From: SCTG01 sp036005325
Lineage (GTDB): Bacteria; Nitrospirota; Nitrospiria; Nitrospirales; NS-4
Reading direction: 5' to 3'
Assembly (NCBI GenBank): GCA_036005325.1
Contig: DASYQR010000129.1
Location: 1 to 8,090, forward strand
Length of the DNA stretch: 8,090 nt
Positions 1-6,662 of this stretch are shown one piece after another. The notes beneath the pieces were generated by a model, which was not told the DNA's origin, did no database searches, and saw only the letters and a list, made by a program, of their open reading frames with translations. Within the stretch, counting starts at the first letter, position 1, and every line of letters begins with the position of its first letter. The position numbers were made by a program, and so were the translations under genes.

Positions 1-370
1 CAAGATCATCCGCCAGTGCCTCGCCCAACTGCCGGACGGGCCGATTATCGCCGACGTGCCCCAGGTCGTCCCCCCGCCCAAGCAGAAAGTCATGCGGGAC
101 ATGGAGAGCCTGATCCACCATTTCATCATCTTCACGCAGGGCTTCAAGACGCCCAAGGGCGAAACCTACTGCGCCTCCGAGGCGCCGAAGGGCGAGCTCG
201 GCTTCTTCATCGTGAGCGACGGCGGACCGAAACCCTACCGGATGAAGATCCGCTCGCCCTCGTTCGTCCATCTCGGTGCGTTCGATCACATGGCGCGGGG
301 CTATCTCATCGCCGACATCGTGACGATCTTCGGCACCTACGACGTCGTCATGGGGGAGTGCGACCGGTGA
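1..370 (+). CDS. nuoD: NADH-quinone oxidoreductase subunit D, C-terminal part (5' end outside window)
   Basis: This is the last 122 codons of the 49-kDa-type subunit of complex I, read in frame from base 2 to a TGA at 368-370. NuoD sits in the peripheral arm at the membrane interface and forms the quinone-binding cavity with NuoB and NuoH. The visible part matches the family C-terminus: a pair of histidines after MESLI, the block GETYCASEAPKGELGFF, then VSDGGPKPYRMKIRSPSF, an aspartate-containing IADIVTIFGTYD, and the terminal GECDR that corresponds to the usual GE(V/I)DR ending. The cysteine in that last motif is a small departure. Nothing can be said of the N-terminus or of a possible fusion to nuoC, because both lie upstream. 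The stop codon overlaps the start of nuoE by 4 bp, which points to translational coupling. NuoD resembles the large subunit of NiFe hydrogenases, but the motifs here are those of NuoD. Confidence 0.96.
   Translation, partial: KIIRQCLAQLPDGPIIADVPQVVPPPKQKVMRDMESLIHHFIIFTQGFKTPKGETYCASEAPKGELGFFIVSDGGPKPYRMKIRSPSFVHLGAFDHMARGYLIADIVTIFGTYDVVMGECDR
352..358 (+). promoter_or_regulatory. Ribosome binding site of nuoE
   Basis: GGGGGAG lies inside the end of nuoD, 8 bases before a GTG codon at 367. It decides the nuoE start. The same frame stays open far upstream of 367, but the homology to NuoE begins at this GTG, and the GTGA overlap with the nuoD stop is typical of coupled genes. Confidence 0.7.
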
Positions 371-900
371 GTTCCGTCTTCTCGAAAGCCGCCCAGGAGC
401 GCATCCCCGGCATCATCGCCCGCTATCCGGAGAAGCGGGCGGCCCTGCTGCCGCTGCTCTGGCTGGCGCAGGAGGAGCAGTGCTACGTGTCCGAAGAAGC
501 GATGAAAGAGGTCGCGGGACTGCTGAACCTCACGCCGCCGCAAGTGTACGAGGCCGTGACGTTCTACACGATGTACAATCGCCGGCCGATCGGCAAGTAT
601 CACATTCAGGTCTGCCGCTCGCTGATGTGCGCGTTGGTCGGAACGGAGAATCTTCTCGGATGGATTCATGCCAAGGTAGGCATCAAGGTTGGCCAGACGA
701 CGCCGGACGGCCTGTTCACACTGAGCCAAGTGGAGTGCCTGGCGTCCTGCGGGACCGGCCCGATGATGCAGGTGAATGACGACTATTACGAACGGTTGAC
801 GCAGGACAAGGTCGACCGCATCCTGGACGATCTGAAGCGCGACGGCAAATGCCCGCTGGCGACGGGGCCCTTCATGTTCCCCGAGCCCTCGGCAAAATAA
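367..900 (+). CDS. nuoE: NADH-quinone oxidoreductase subunit E, 24-kDa type [2Fe-2S] protein
   Basis: This encodes 177 residues, close to the usual 160-180. NuoE is a thioredoxin-fold subunit next to NuoF in the NADH module and carries the [2Fe-2S] cluster N1a. The N-terminal helical part (about 8-70) includes the family stretch LPLLWLAQEEQ and PPQVYEAVTFYTMY. The thioredoxin-like part follows with the four cluster ligands C83 and C88 (CRSLMC) and C124 and C128 (ECLASCGTGP), in the family spacing. The GTG start at 367 overlaps the nuoD stop and has a strong Shine-Dalgarno sequence. The same frame is open further upstream, but those codons are an out-of-frame reading of nuoD and show no NuoE similarity. 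The gene ends with TAA, followed by a palindromic 38-bp gap and nuoF. The sequence is intact and no missing ligand was seen. Confidence 0.96.
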   Translation: MSSVFSKAAQERIPGIIARYPEKRAALLPLLWLAQEEQCYVSEEAMKEVAGLLNLTPPQVYEAVTFYTMYNRRPIGKYHIQVCRSLMCALVGTENLLGWIHAKVGIKVGQTTPDGLFTLSQVECLASCGTGPMMQVNDDYYERLTQDKVDRILDDLKRDGKCPLATGPFMFPEPSAK

Positions 901-903
901 TGT

Positions 904-928
904 AGGGGCGAGGCGTTGCCTCGCCCCT
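904..928. repeat. Perfect palindrome, 11-bp stem and 3-base loop, between nuoE and nuoF
   Basis: The left arm AGGGGCGAGGC (904-914) and right arm GCCTCGCCCCT (918-928) are exact reverse complements around GTT. It begins 3 bases after the nuoE stop and ends 1 base before the AGGGA ribosome binding site of nuoF. There is no T-run after it, so it does not look like an intrinsic terminator, and the operon clearly continues. Its style, a GGGGCGAGGC-type palindrome in a gap between genes, resembles dispersed palindromic (REP-like) repeats of environmental bacteria, but copy number cannot be judged here. As RNA it could protect a processed 3' end or limit access to the nuoF start. Confidence 0.85.
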
Positions 929-929
929 C

Positions 930-934
930 AGGGA
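930..934 (+). promoter_or_regulatory. Ribosome binding site of nuoF
   Basis: AGGGA lies 4 bases before the ATG at 939, which is a short spacing. It directly abuts the foot of the 904-928 hairpin, so folding of that hairpin could affect initiation at nuoF. Confidence 0.55.
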
Positions 935-938
935 AAGC

Positions 939-2252
939 ATGGCGCAGCACGAACCACTCCTTCTGAAAAACATGGCCCAGCCGGGCTACCGCGGCTCGCT
1001 CGCCGACTACGAGCGCGCTGGCGGCTATCAGGCATTGAAGAAAGTACTGGGCAAGATCCCGCCGGCCGAGGTCATCGAGATGGTCAAGAAGTCCGGCCTG
1101 CGGGGGCGCGGCGGCGCCGGCTTCCCGACGGGCGTGAAGTGGTCCTTCATCCCCAAGGACCACCCCGGTCCGCGCTACCTCATCTGCAACGCCGACGAGA
1201 GTGAGCCCGGCACGTTCAAGGACCGCCAGTTGATGGAGCGTGACCCACACCAGATGATCGAAGGGATGATCCTCGCCGCCTATGCGATCAGCGCGCATAC
1301 GGCGTACATCTACATCCGCGGGGAATTCGCCCTCGGCGCCAGGATCCTCGAACGTGCCTTGGCGGAGGCCTACCAAGCCGGCTACCTCGGCCCTAACATT
1401 CAGGGAACCGGGTTCGCGTTAGACATCCATCTGCATCGGGGCGCCGGCGCTTACATCTGCGGCGAAGAGACTGCCCTGCTCGAATCGCTTGAAGGCAAGC
1501 GGGGCCTGCCCCGCATCAAGCCGCCATTTCCCGCCACACACGGCCTGTTCCAGAAGCCGACCGTCGTGAACAACGTGGAGACGCTGGCCAACGTCCCGCA
1601 CATCGTGAACCGCGGCCCCGAATGGTTCGCGTCCACCGGGAACCCGCCCAAGAGCACCGGGACACGGATCTTCTGCATGAGCGGGCACGTAAAGCGGCCG
1701 GGCAACTACGAAGTGCCGATGGGCATCACCTTCCAGGAGATGATCTATGACATCGCCGGCGGCATGCGGGGTGACAAGCCGCTCAAGGCGTTCATTCCGG
1801 GCGGCGCCTCGGCGGCGTTCTTCACACCTGAACACCTGAACGTGCGGCTGGACTTCGAATCGGTCGCGCAGGCAGGCTCCATGCTCGGCTCCGGCGGCAT
1901 CACGGTGATGGAGGAAGGCACCTGCATGGTCTGGGCCGCCGAGAATCTCTTGTACTTCTTCAACCATGAATCCTGCGGTAAGTGCACGCCCTGTCGGGAA
2001 GGGAGTCCCTGGCTGTTACAGATATTGAGAAGGATCGAGCACGGGAAAGGCAAGATGGACGATCTTGCAACCCTTCTACGCTTGTGCGGGAACATCGCGG
2101 GCCGGACGGTCTGCGCCTTCGGCGACGCCGAGATCGCGCCGATCACCAGCACGCTCCGGCATTTCCGGGACGAGTATGAGGCGCACATCCGGGAACAGCG
2201 CTGCCCGTTCCGGCCGCAGCCGGCCCCCGAGCTGATCACGGTGGGGCATTAG
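939..2252 (+). CDS. nuoF: NADH-quinone oxidoreductase subunit F, 51-kDa type, NADH/FMN-binding
   Basis: This encodes 437 residues, the normal length for a stand-alone NuoF. The protein takes a hydride from NADH onto FMN at the tip of the peripheral arm and passes electrons to the [4Fe-4S] cluster N3. Seen in order: the glycine-rich nucleotide/FMN site GLRGRGGAGFPTG (53-65), CNADESEPGTFKDR (83-96), the second glycine-rich site GAGAYICGEETALLESLEG (168-186), a SLBB-like region (about 240-330), and the N3 ligands C346, C349, C352 in ESCGKCTPCREGS with C392 in GRTVCAFGD. All four cysteines are present. There is no extra N-terminal thioredoxin or C-terminal ferredoxin domain of the kind found in HndC, HydB or FdsB-like relatives, which favours complex I over a hydrogenase or formate dehydrogenase beta subunit. 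The ATG start follows AGGGA. nuoG starts 8 bases after the TAG. Confidence 0.97.
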   Translation: MAQHEPLLLKNMAQPGYRGSLADYERAGGYQALKKVLGKIPPAEVIEMVKKSGLRGRGGAGFPTGVKWSFIPKDHPGPRYLICNADESEPGTFKDRQLMERDPHQMIEGMILAAYAISAHTAYIYIRGEFALGARILERALAEAYQAGYLGPNIQGTGFALDIHLHRGAGAYICGEETALLESLEGKRGLPRIKPPFPATHGLFQKPTVVNNVETLANVPHIVNRGPEWFASTGNPPKSTGTRIFCMSGHVKRPGNYEVPMGITFQEMIYDIAGGMRGDKPLKAFIPGGASAAFFTPEHLNVRLDFESVAQAGSMLGSGGITVMEEGTCMVWAAENLLYFFNHESCGKCTPCREGSPWLLQILRRIEHGKGKMDDLATLLRLCGNIAGRTVCAFGDAEIAPITSTLRHFRDEYEAHIREQRCPFRPQPAPELITVGH

Positions 2253-2260
2253 GAAACGCC

Positions 2261-4960
2261 ATGGCTGATATGGTCAACATCCTTATCGACGGCAAGCCGA
2301 TCGCGGTGGAGAAGGGCACGCTCGTCATCGAGGCCGCGCGGCGGCTCGGGGTCATGATCCCGCATTTCTGCTATCACCCCAAGCTCACGTATGATGCCAA
2401 TTGCCGCATGTGCCTCGTCGAGGTGGAGAAGCTGCCGAAGCTGCAGACCTCCTGCAGCACCGTCGTCGCCGAAGGCATGGTGGTCCGCACCAACACGCCC
2501 ATCGTGAACGAGGCCCATCAGTCCGTCCTGGAGTTCATCCTGGCGAACCATCCACTCGACTGCCCGATCTGTGATCAGGGAGGGCGTTGCGACCTCCAGG
2601 ACTTCTCGCACGAATACACGCCCACCACCAGTGTCTTTCAGGACACCAAGCGGGTCTTCCAGAAAGAGTACTTCAGCCCGCTGATCGAGAAGGAAATGAA
2701 CCGGTGTGTGCAGTGCCTCCGCTGTGTGCGGTACTGCGATCAGGTGATTGACGCGAAGGCCCTGGCCCCCATCAACCGGGGTGTCATGACCGAGATCTCC
2801 CACTTCGGTTCTCACCAGCTGGATTGCGAGTTCTGCGGGGGCTGCGTGCAGATCTGTCCGGTGGGCGCCTTTGTCAGTCGCCAGTCGCTTTATGAGTACC
2901 GTCCCTGGATGATAAAACGCGCAGACACCACCTGTGGCTATTGCGGGGATGGGTGCGCGCTCACCCTGCAAACGCGCGATCAAGAAGTCATTGAAGTCAT
3001 GTCGGCCTATGGGGAAGGCCGCAACAGCGGCGATCTCTGCGCGCGGGGCTACTTCGGCTACCAATATGTCAACCACCCGGACCGGCTCACGACGCCGCTG
3101 GTCCGGCAGGCGGACGGCCGCCTGCATCCGGCCACCTGGGAGGAGGTGCTTCCCCTCCTTGCGGAGCGGCTCACTCAACTCAAACTGTCGCACGGCGCCG
3201 AGACCATCGGCGGGCTCATCTCGGCCCGCTGCACCAACGAAGACCTGTACCTCTTCCAGAAGTTTATGCGCCTGGCGATCGGCTCGAACCATCTGGACAG
3301 CACGGCCCGCTACGGTCATGTCAACGCCGCCCGCGCGCTGCGCCGCGTCCAGGGCACCAACCGCTGGACGGTGTCTTACGAGGACATCGTGCAGGCTGAC
3401 GTTCTGCTGCTGATCGGCACCCAGGTCACAGCCGCCAATCCGATCGTCGGGTTGAAGGTGAAAGAAGCCGTCAAGAAGCGTGGAGCCACGCTGCTCACCC
3501 TCGAGACGCTCGTCCCGTCGGTCGAGACGACCAGCAACATCGCCAATCTGTCGGCGACGCACCTCACGGTTCCGGTCGGCCGTCACGGCGCGGCCGTCCG
3601 AGGCCTCGTCAAAGCCGTCTTTGATGAGAACCTTGTCGATACCGGCTTGAGCGCGCGCGCCGGCGACTTCGTGCAGCGCGTCCGCGCCGCGGCCGCGTCG
3701 TACCCGAGCGATCTGGACGAGGCCACGCTCCGGACCATGGTGAAGACCTTCGCGGGCGCGAAACGAGGGGTGATCCTGATCGGGCAGGACCTGCTGCAGG
3801 CGCCCGGCGGTTACGAGTCCGCCGTGAACCTCCTGGATTTCCTTCTCTTGATCGGCAGGCTGACCCAAGCCGACTGGGGGCTCGCTCCGCTCACCGAGGA
3901 GAACAACGAGCAGGGCGCCATCGAGATGGGGGCCACGGCGGAGTACCTTCCCGGCCCGGCCGACCTCGGCGATCCCGCCGCACGGAGTCGGATCGCGGAC
4001 GCCTGGAAGGAGGAGCCGCCGACTGCGAAAGGCATGCGACTGATCGAGATGCTCGACGCGGCCCGCGCAGGGAAGCTGAAGGCCATGTTCATCGTGGGCG
4101 AAAACCCGGTGCGGAGTCTGCCCGCATCGGCCATGGTCGCCGGCGCGCTGGAGAACCTGGACCTGCTCGTCGTGCAGGAACTCTTCCTGACTGAGACCGC
4201 CAAGCTGGCCGATGTCGTACTGCCGGCCTGCTCCTATGCCGAAAAGAGCGGCACGTTCACGAACTCCGAAGGCTTCGTCCAGAAGGTCCGCCCGGGACTC
4301 ACTCCGGTCGGCGATAGCAGGCCGGACTGGGAAATCCTGTCGGCTCTCTCGGTGATGATGGGCTACCCGTTGGAATACGGTGACGCAAAGGAAATTCTAA
4401 AGGAAATCCGCGCGGTCATTCCCGGCTATCGAGTCTTAGGGGCGATGCCCGAGCCGGCCAAGGCGGACACCTCGTCGATCGAACTCTATGTGGCCGGCGG
4501 CTTCGCGGAAGACCTCGCGGGCCGCTACGACCAGGCGGGGAGTCCGAAGGCCGATGGTCAGCGGTGGTCGCTGAGAATCGGCCAGACGCTGTTCCATTCC
4601 GGCGCGATGTCCACCAAAGCCAAGGGCCTGCTGGAACTCCAGAAGGAAGGCAAGCTCATCATGAACCCAGCCGACGCGCAACGTCTGGGCATCGCCGAGG
4701 GCGATCGCGTGCGACTCACGTCGGCGACCGGCGAGGCGACTGTACCCGTGACGATGCTGGGCCGCATCCCGGAGGGTACGCTGTTCTTCCCCGAGTCGTT
4801 CCGCGAGAGACTCTCTTCCCTCGCGAGCATGTCCGTTGATCCGGTGACCGGCGTGCCCTACAGCAAGCACCTGCACGTGGCCGTCGCAAAGGTGGGTTCG
4901 GTGGGATCGGGAGGGGCGTCTGCGGGCCCCCCTTCCGCTGGAATCGTTGGAGGAAAATAA
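2261..4960 (+). CDS. nuoG: NADH-quinone oxidoreductase subunit G, formate-dehydrogenase-like, with an extra [4Fe-4S] site
   Basis: This encodes 899 residues, near the E. coli length (about 908). NuoG carries Fe-S clusters between NuoF and NuoI. Ligand sets seen: N1b C37, C48, C51, C65; N5 H97, C101, C104, C110; two complete ferredoxin motifs C149/C152/C155/C159 and C189/C192/C195/C199, where ordinary NuoG has four cysteines for N4; and N7-type C225, C228, C232, C260. A molybdopterin-oxidoreductase-like domain follows (about 275-700), with SARCTNED, GENPVRSLP, and LTETAKLADVVLPA near 643-656. A dinucleotide-binding-like domain ends it (about 770-875). By register with formate dehydrogenases the Sec/Cys position is G352, the following His is kept (H353), and the catalytic Arg position is T545. 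Formate oxidation is therefore unlikely. A Gly/Ser/Ala/Pro tail (878-899) looks disordered. The ATG at 2261 has AGGA 6 bases upstream. The alternative, a true formate dehydrogenase alpha subunit, is disfavoured by these substitutions and by the operon. Confidence 0.94.
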   Translation: MADMVNILIDGKPIAVEKGTLVIEAARRLGVMIPHFCYHPKLTYDANCRMCLVEVEKLPKLQTSCSTVVAEGMVVRTNTPIVNEAHQSVLEFILANHPLDCPICDQGGRCDLQDFSHEYTPTTSVFQDTKRVFQKEYFSPLIEKEMNRCVQCLRCVRYCDQVIDAKALAPINRGVMTEISHFGSHQLDCEFCGGCVQICPVGAFVSRQSLYEYRPWMIKRADTTCGYCGDGCALTLQTRDQEVIEVMSAYGEGRNSGDLCARGYFGYQYVNHPDRLTTPLVRQADGRLHPATWEEVLPLLAERLTQLKLSHGAETIGGLISARCTNEDLYLFQKFMRLAIGSNHLDSTARYGHVNAARALRRVQGTNRWTVSYEDIVQADVLLLIGTQVTAANPIVGLKVKEAVKKRGATLLTLETLVPSVETTSNIANLSATHLTVPVGRHGAAVRGLVKAVFDENLVDTGLSARAGDFVQRVRAAAASYPSDLDEATLRTMVKTFAGAKRGVILIGQDLLQAPGGYESAVNLLDFLLLIGRLTQADWGLAPLTEENNEQGAIEMGATAEYLPGPADLGDPAARSRIADAWKEEPPTAKGMRLIEMLDAARAGKLKAMFIVGENPVRSLPASAMVAGALENLDLLVVQELFLTETAKLADVVLPACSYAEKSGTFTNSEGFVQKVRPGLTPVGDSRPDWEILSALSVMMGYPLEYGDAKEILKEIRAVIPGYRVLGAMPEPAKADTSSIELYVAGGFAEDLAGRYDQAGSPKADGQRWSLRIGQTLFHSGAMSTKAKGLLELQKEGKLIMNPADAQRLGIAEGDRVRLTSATGEATVPVTMLGRIPEGTLFFPESFRERLSSLASMSVDPVTGVPYSKHLHVAVAKVGSVGSGGASAGPPSAGIVGGK
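4949..4953 (+). promoter_or_regulatory. Ribosome binding site of nuoH, inside the end of nuoG
   Basis: GGAGG ends 10 bases before the ATG at 4964 and lies within the last codons of nuoG. It favours ATG 4964 over the in-frame ATG at 4970, which would be 16 bases away. Stop and start are only 3 bases apart, so coupled translation is likely. Confidence 0.7.
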
Positions 4961-4963
4961 CGG

Positions 4964-6070
4964 ATGGAGATGCTCGTCTTCGCCGGCGCGGCGATCGTGA
5001 AGATCACCATTGTCATGGTCACCGTCCTGCTCACCGTGGCCGTCCTCACCCTGGCTGAACGAAAAGTATTGAGCTGGATGCAGGACCGCATGGGCCCGAT
5101 GGAAGTGGGGCCCTACGGCATCCTGCAGCCGGTTGCCGACGGCATCAAGCTGTTCTTCAAGGAAGACATCATCCCGGCCGGGGCGAACTGGCTGCTCTTC
5201 TCGCTGGCCCCCATCCTCGCGCTCGTGCCGGCTTTCATCGGCTTCGCAGTCGTGCCCTACGGCCCCAACGAGTCGTGGAATTTTCCTCCAGCCTGGCTGG
5301 TGACAGTGGCCTCATGGTTCGGGCTCAGTTTGCCGGCCCTTCAGCTCAAGCCCTTCATCATCACCGACATCAACATAGGGATCCTATATATCCTGGCCTT
5401 CACCTCCATCGGCGCGTACGGCGTCATCCTAGGCGGCTGGGCCTCCAACAACAAGTATTCCCTGCTCGGAGGCCTGCGCTCGGCTGCGCAGGTGATCAGC
5501 TACGAGCTGAACATCGGTCTGGCGATCATCGGCGTCCTGATCCTGTCGGGATCGCTGAGCCTGGTCACGATCGCGGAGAAGCAGGCCGGCGGCTTCTGGC
5601 ACTGGAACCTCATCGGCGGGCTGCAGATCATCAGCTTCGTCGTCTACGTGATCTCGGCCGTCGCGGAAACGAACCGTCTGCCCTTCGACCTGCCGGAAGC
5701 GGAGAGCGAGCTGGTGGCCGGCTGGATGACCGAATACAGCGGCATGCGTTTCGCCTTCTTCTTCATGGCGGAATACGCGAACATGATCCTGGTGTCATGC
5801 ATCGCCTCCGTCCTGTTCCTCGGCGGGTACAATGCGCCGACGCCCCAACCACTGGTCAACTATCTTGGATTCCCCAATTTTGCGTGGATTGAAGGAGTCG
5901 GCTGGTTCACGGTGAAAGTATATTTCTTCCTGTTCCTGTTTTTCTGGCTCCGCGCCACGCTGCCGCGCTTGCGGTATGATCAACTCATGCGGTTCGGGTG
6001 GAAGGTCCTGCTGCCGCTGGCACTGGCGAATATCGTGATCACTTCCATCGTCGTGTATTTTCTCCGGTAG
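4964..6070 (+). CDS. nuoH: NADH-quinone oxidoreductase subunit H, membrane subunit at the quinone site
   Basis: This encodes 368 residues, longer than E. coli NuoH (325). NuoH anchors the peripheral arm to the membrane and links quinone reduction to proton pumping. Hydrophobic segments lie near residues 5-30, 76-98, 134-158, 180-200, 217-236, 262-289, 314-333 and 347-367, the expected eight helices. Conserved motifs seen: AERKVLSWMQDRMGP (31-45), LQPVADGIKLFFKED (54-68), WASNNKYSLLGGLRS (159-173), SYELNIGL with E181, and the acidic loop AETNRLPFDLPEAESELVAG (234-253), then YSGMRFAFFFMAEY and LPRLRYDQLMRFGWK. About 29 residues more than in the E. coli protein sit between helices 2 and 3 (roughly 99-133), including a hydrophobic stretch AWLVTVASWFGLSLPAL. 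The start is supported by GGAGG inside nuoG. The next gene, nuoI, begins after 18 bases. Confidence 0.96.
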   Translation: MEMLVFAGAAIVKITIVMVTVLLTVAVLTLAERKVLSWMQDRMGPMEVGPYGILQPVADGIKLFFKEDIIPAGANWLLFSLAPILALVPAFIGFAVVPYGPNESWNFPPAWLVTVASWFGLSLPALQLKPFIITDINIGILYILAFTSIGAYGVILGGWASNNKYSLLGGLRSAAQVISYELNIGLAIIGVLILSGSLSLVTIAEKQAGGFWHWNLIGGLQIISFVVYVISAVAETNRLPFDLPEAESELVAGWMTEYSGMRFAFFFMAEYANMILVSCIASVLFLGGYNAPTPQPLVNYLGFPNFAWIEGVGWFTVKVYFFLFLFFWLRATLPRLRYDQLMRFGWKVLLPLALANIVITSIVVYFLR

Positions 6071-6071
6071 G

Positions 6072-6077
6072 AAGGAG
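6072..6077 (+). promoter_or_regulatory. Ribosome binding site of nuoI
   Basis: AAGGAG stands 11 bases before the ATG at 6089, right after the nuoH stop. It is the clearest Shine-Dalgarno sequence in the window and supports this start over the internal methionine at residue 19. Confidence 0.7.
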
Positions 6078-6088
6078 CGCGAACCGAG

Positions 6089-6646
6089 ATGGCCGTCTCA
6101 GACCTGGTCAAGACCTTCACCTTCTATGAAATCCTGAGGGGGATGAAGGCCACGATCACGGTGTTCGTCCAGCGGATCATTCTCCGCAACCGCAAGGCCA
6201 TCACCCTGCAGTACCCTCACGAGAAGCGCGACCTACCCGGTACCTACCGTGGGATGATCGCCCTGCTCAAGTACGACGACGGCACCGAGAAGTGCGTCGG
6301 CTGCGATCTCTGTGAGGCCGCCTGCCCGTCCCGCGTCATCACGGTCGTCAGCGCCGAGGTCGAAGGCGAGCCGATGAAGCGGTACGCCAAGGAGTACTAC
6401 ATGGACATGACCCGCTGTCTCTTCTGCGGCCTCTGCGTGGACGCCTGCCCGGTGGACGCCCTGGCCATGACGAAGGAGTACGAGTGGTCCAAGTACAACA
6501 AGCGCGACCTTCGGCTCGATAAGCCGCAACTGCTGGCCCTCGGCGACCGCAACTTCCCCGAGCGGGAGAAGAAGCTGGAATTCCAGCATCCCAACGTGGC
6601 CTACTTCAACATCGGCTACAAGAACCTGCCTCCGAAAACCTCATAA
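6089..6646 (+). CDS. nuoI: NADH-quinone oxidoreductase subunit I, 2x[4Fe-4S] ferredoxin-type (N6a/N6b)
   Basis: This encodes 185 residues, the normal size for bacterial NuoI. It relays electrons through clusters N6a and N6b from NuoG to NuoB next to the quinone site. The two ferredoxin motifs are complete: C69, C72, C75, C79 in CVGCDLCEAACP and C110, C113, C116, C120 in CLFCGLCVDACP. The N-terminal amphipathic region (about 6-32), with FYEILRGMKATITVF, matches the helix that lies on the membrane surface in NuoI, followed by the family motif ITLQYPHEKRDLPGTYRG (38-55). The second cluster is followed by the typical VDALAMTKEYEWSKYNKRDL. The C-terminal extension (about 150-185) is hydrophilic and ordinary for the family. 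nuoJ follows after 16 bases. Confidence 0.96.
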   Translation: MAVSDLVKTFTFYEILRGMKATITVFVQRIILRNRKAITLQYPHEKRDLPGTYRGMIALLKYDDGTEKCVGCDLCEAACPSRVITVVSAEVEGEPMKRYAKEYYMDMTRCLFCGLCVDACPVDALAMTKEYEWSKYNKRDLRLDKPQLLALGDRNFPEREKKLEFQHPNVAYFNIGYKNLPPKTS

Positions 6647-6662
6647 AGGACCGGACGCGACC

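Noticed and set aside
16..366. Upstream extension of the nuoE frame
   Set aside because: These codons overlap nuoD, which is unmistakable in another frame. The translated stretch is Arg/His/Pro-rich without NuoE similarity, and a good ribosome binding site and GTG mark the start at 367.
904..928. Intrinsic terminator after nuoE
   Set aside because: The stem is strong but no T-run follows, and nuoF, the essential next subunit of the same module, starts 10 bases later.
2249..3868. Long open frame on the minus strand opposite nuoG, about 539 codons
   Set aside because: It lies almost wholly over nuoG, which has clear homology and cluster ligands on the plus strand. The antisense product shows no recognisable motif. 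Such frames are common opposite GC-rich genes.
2261..4960. nuoG as an active formate dehydrogenase alpha subunit
   Set aside because: The Sec/Cys position is Gly, the catalytic Arg position is Thr, and the gene sits between nuoF and nuoH in a full complex I operon.
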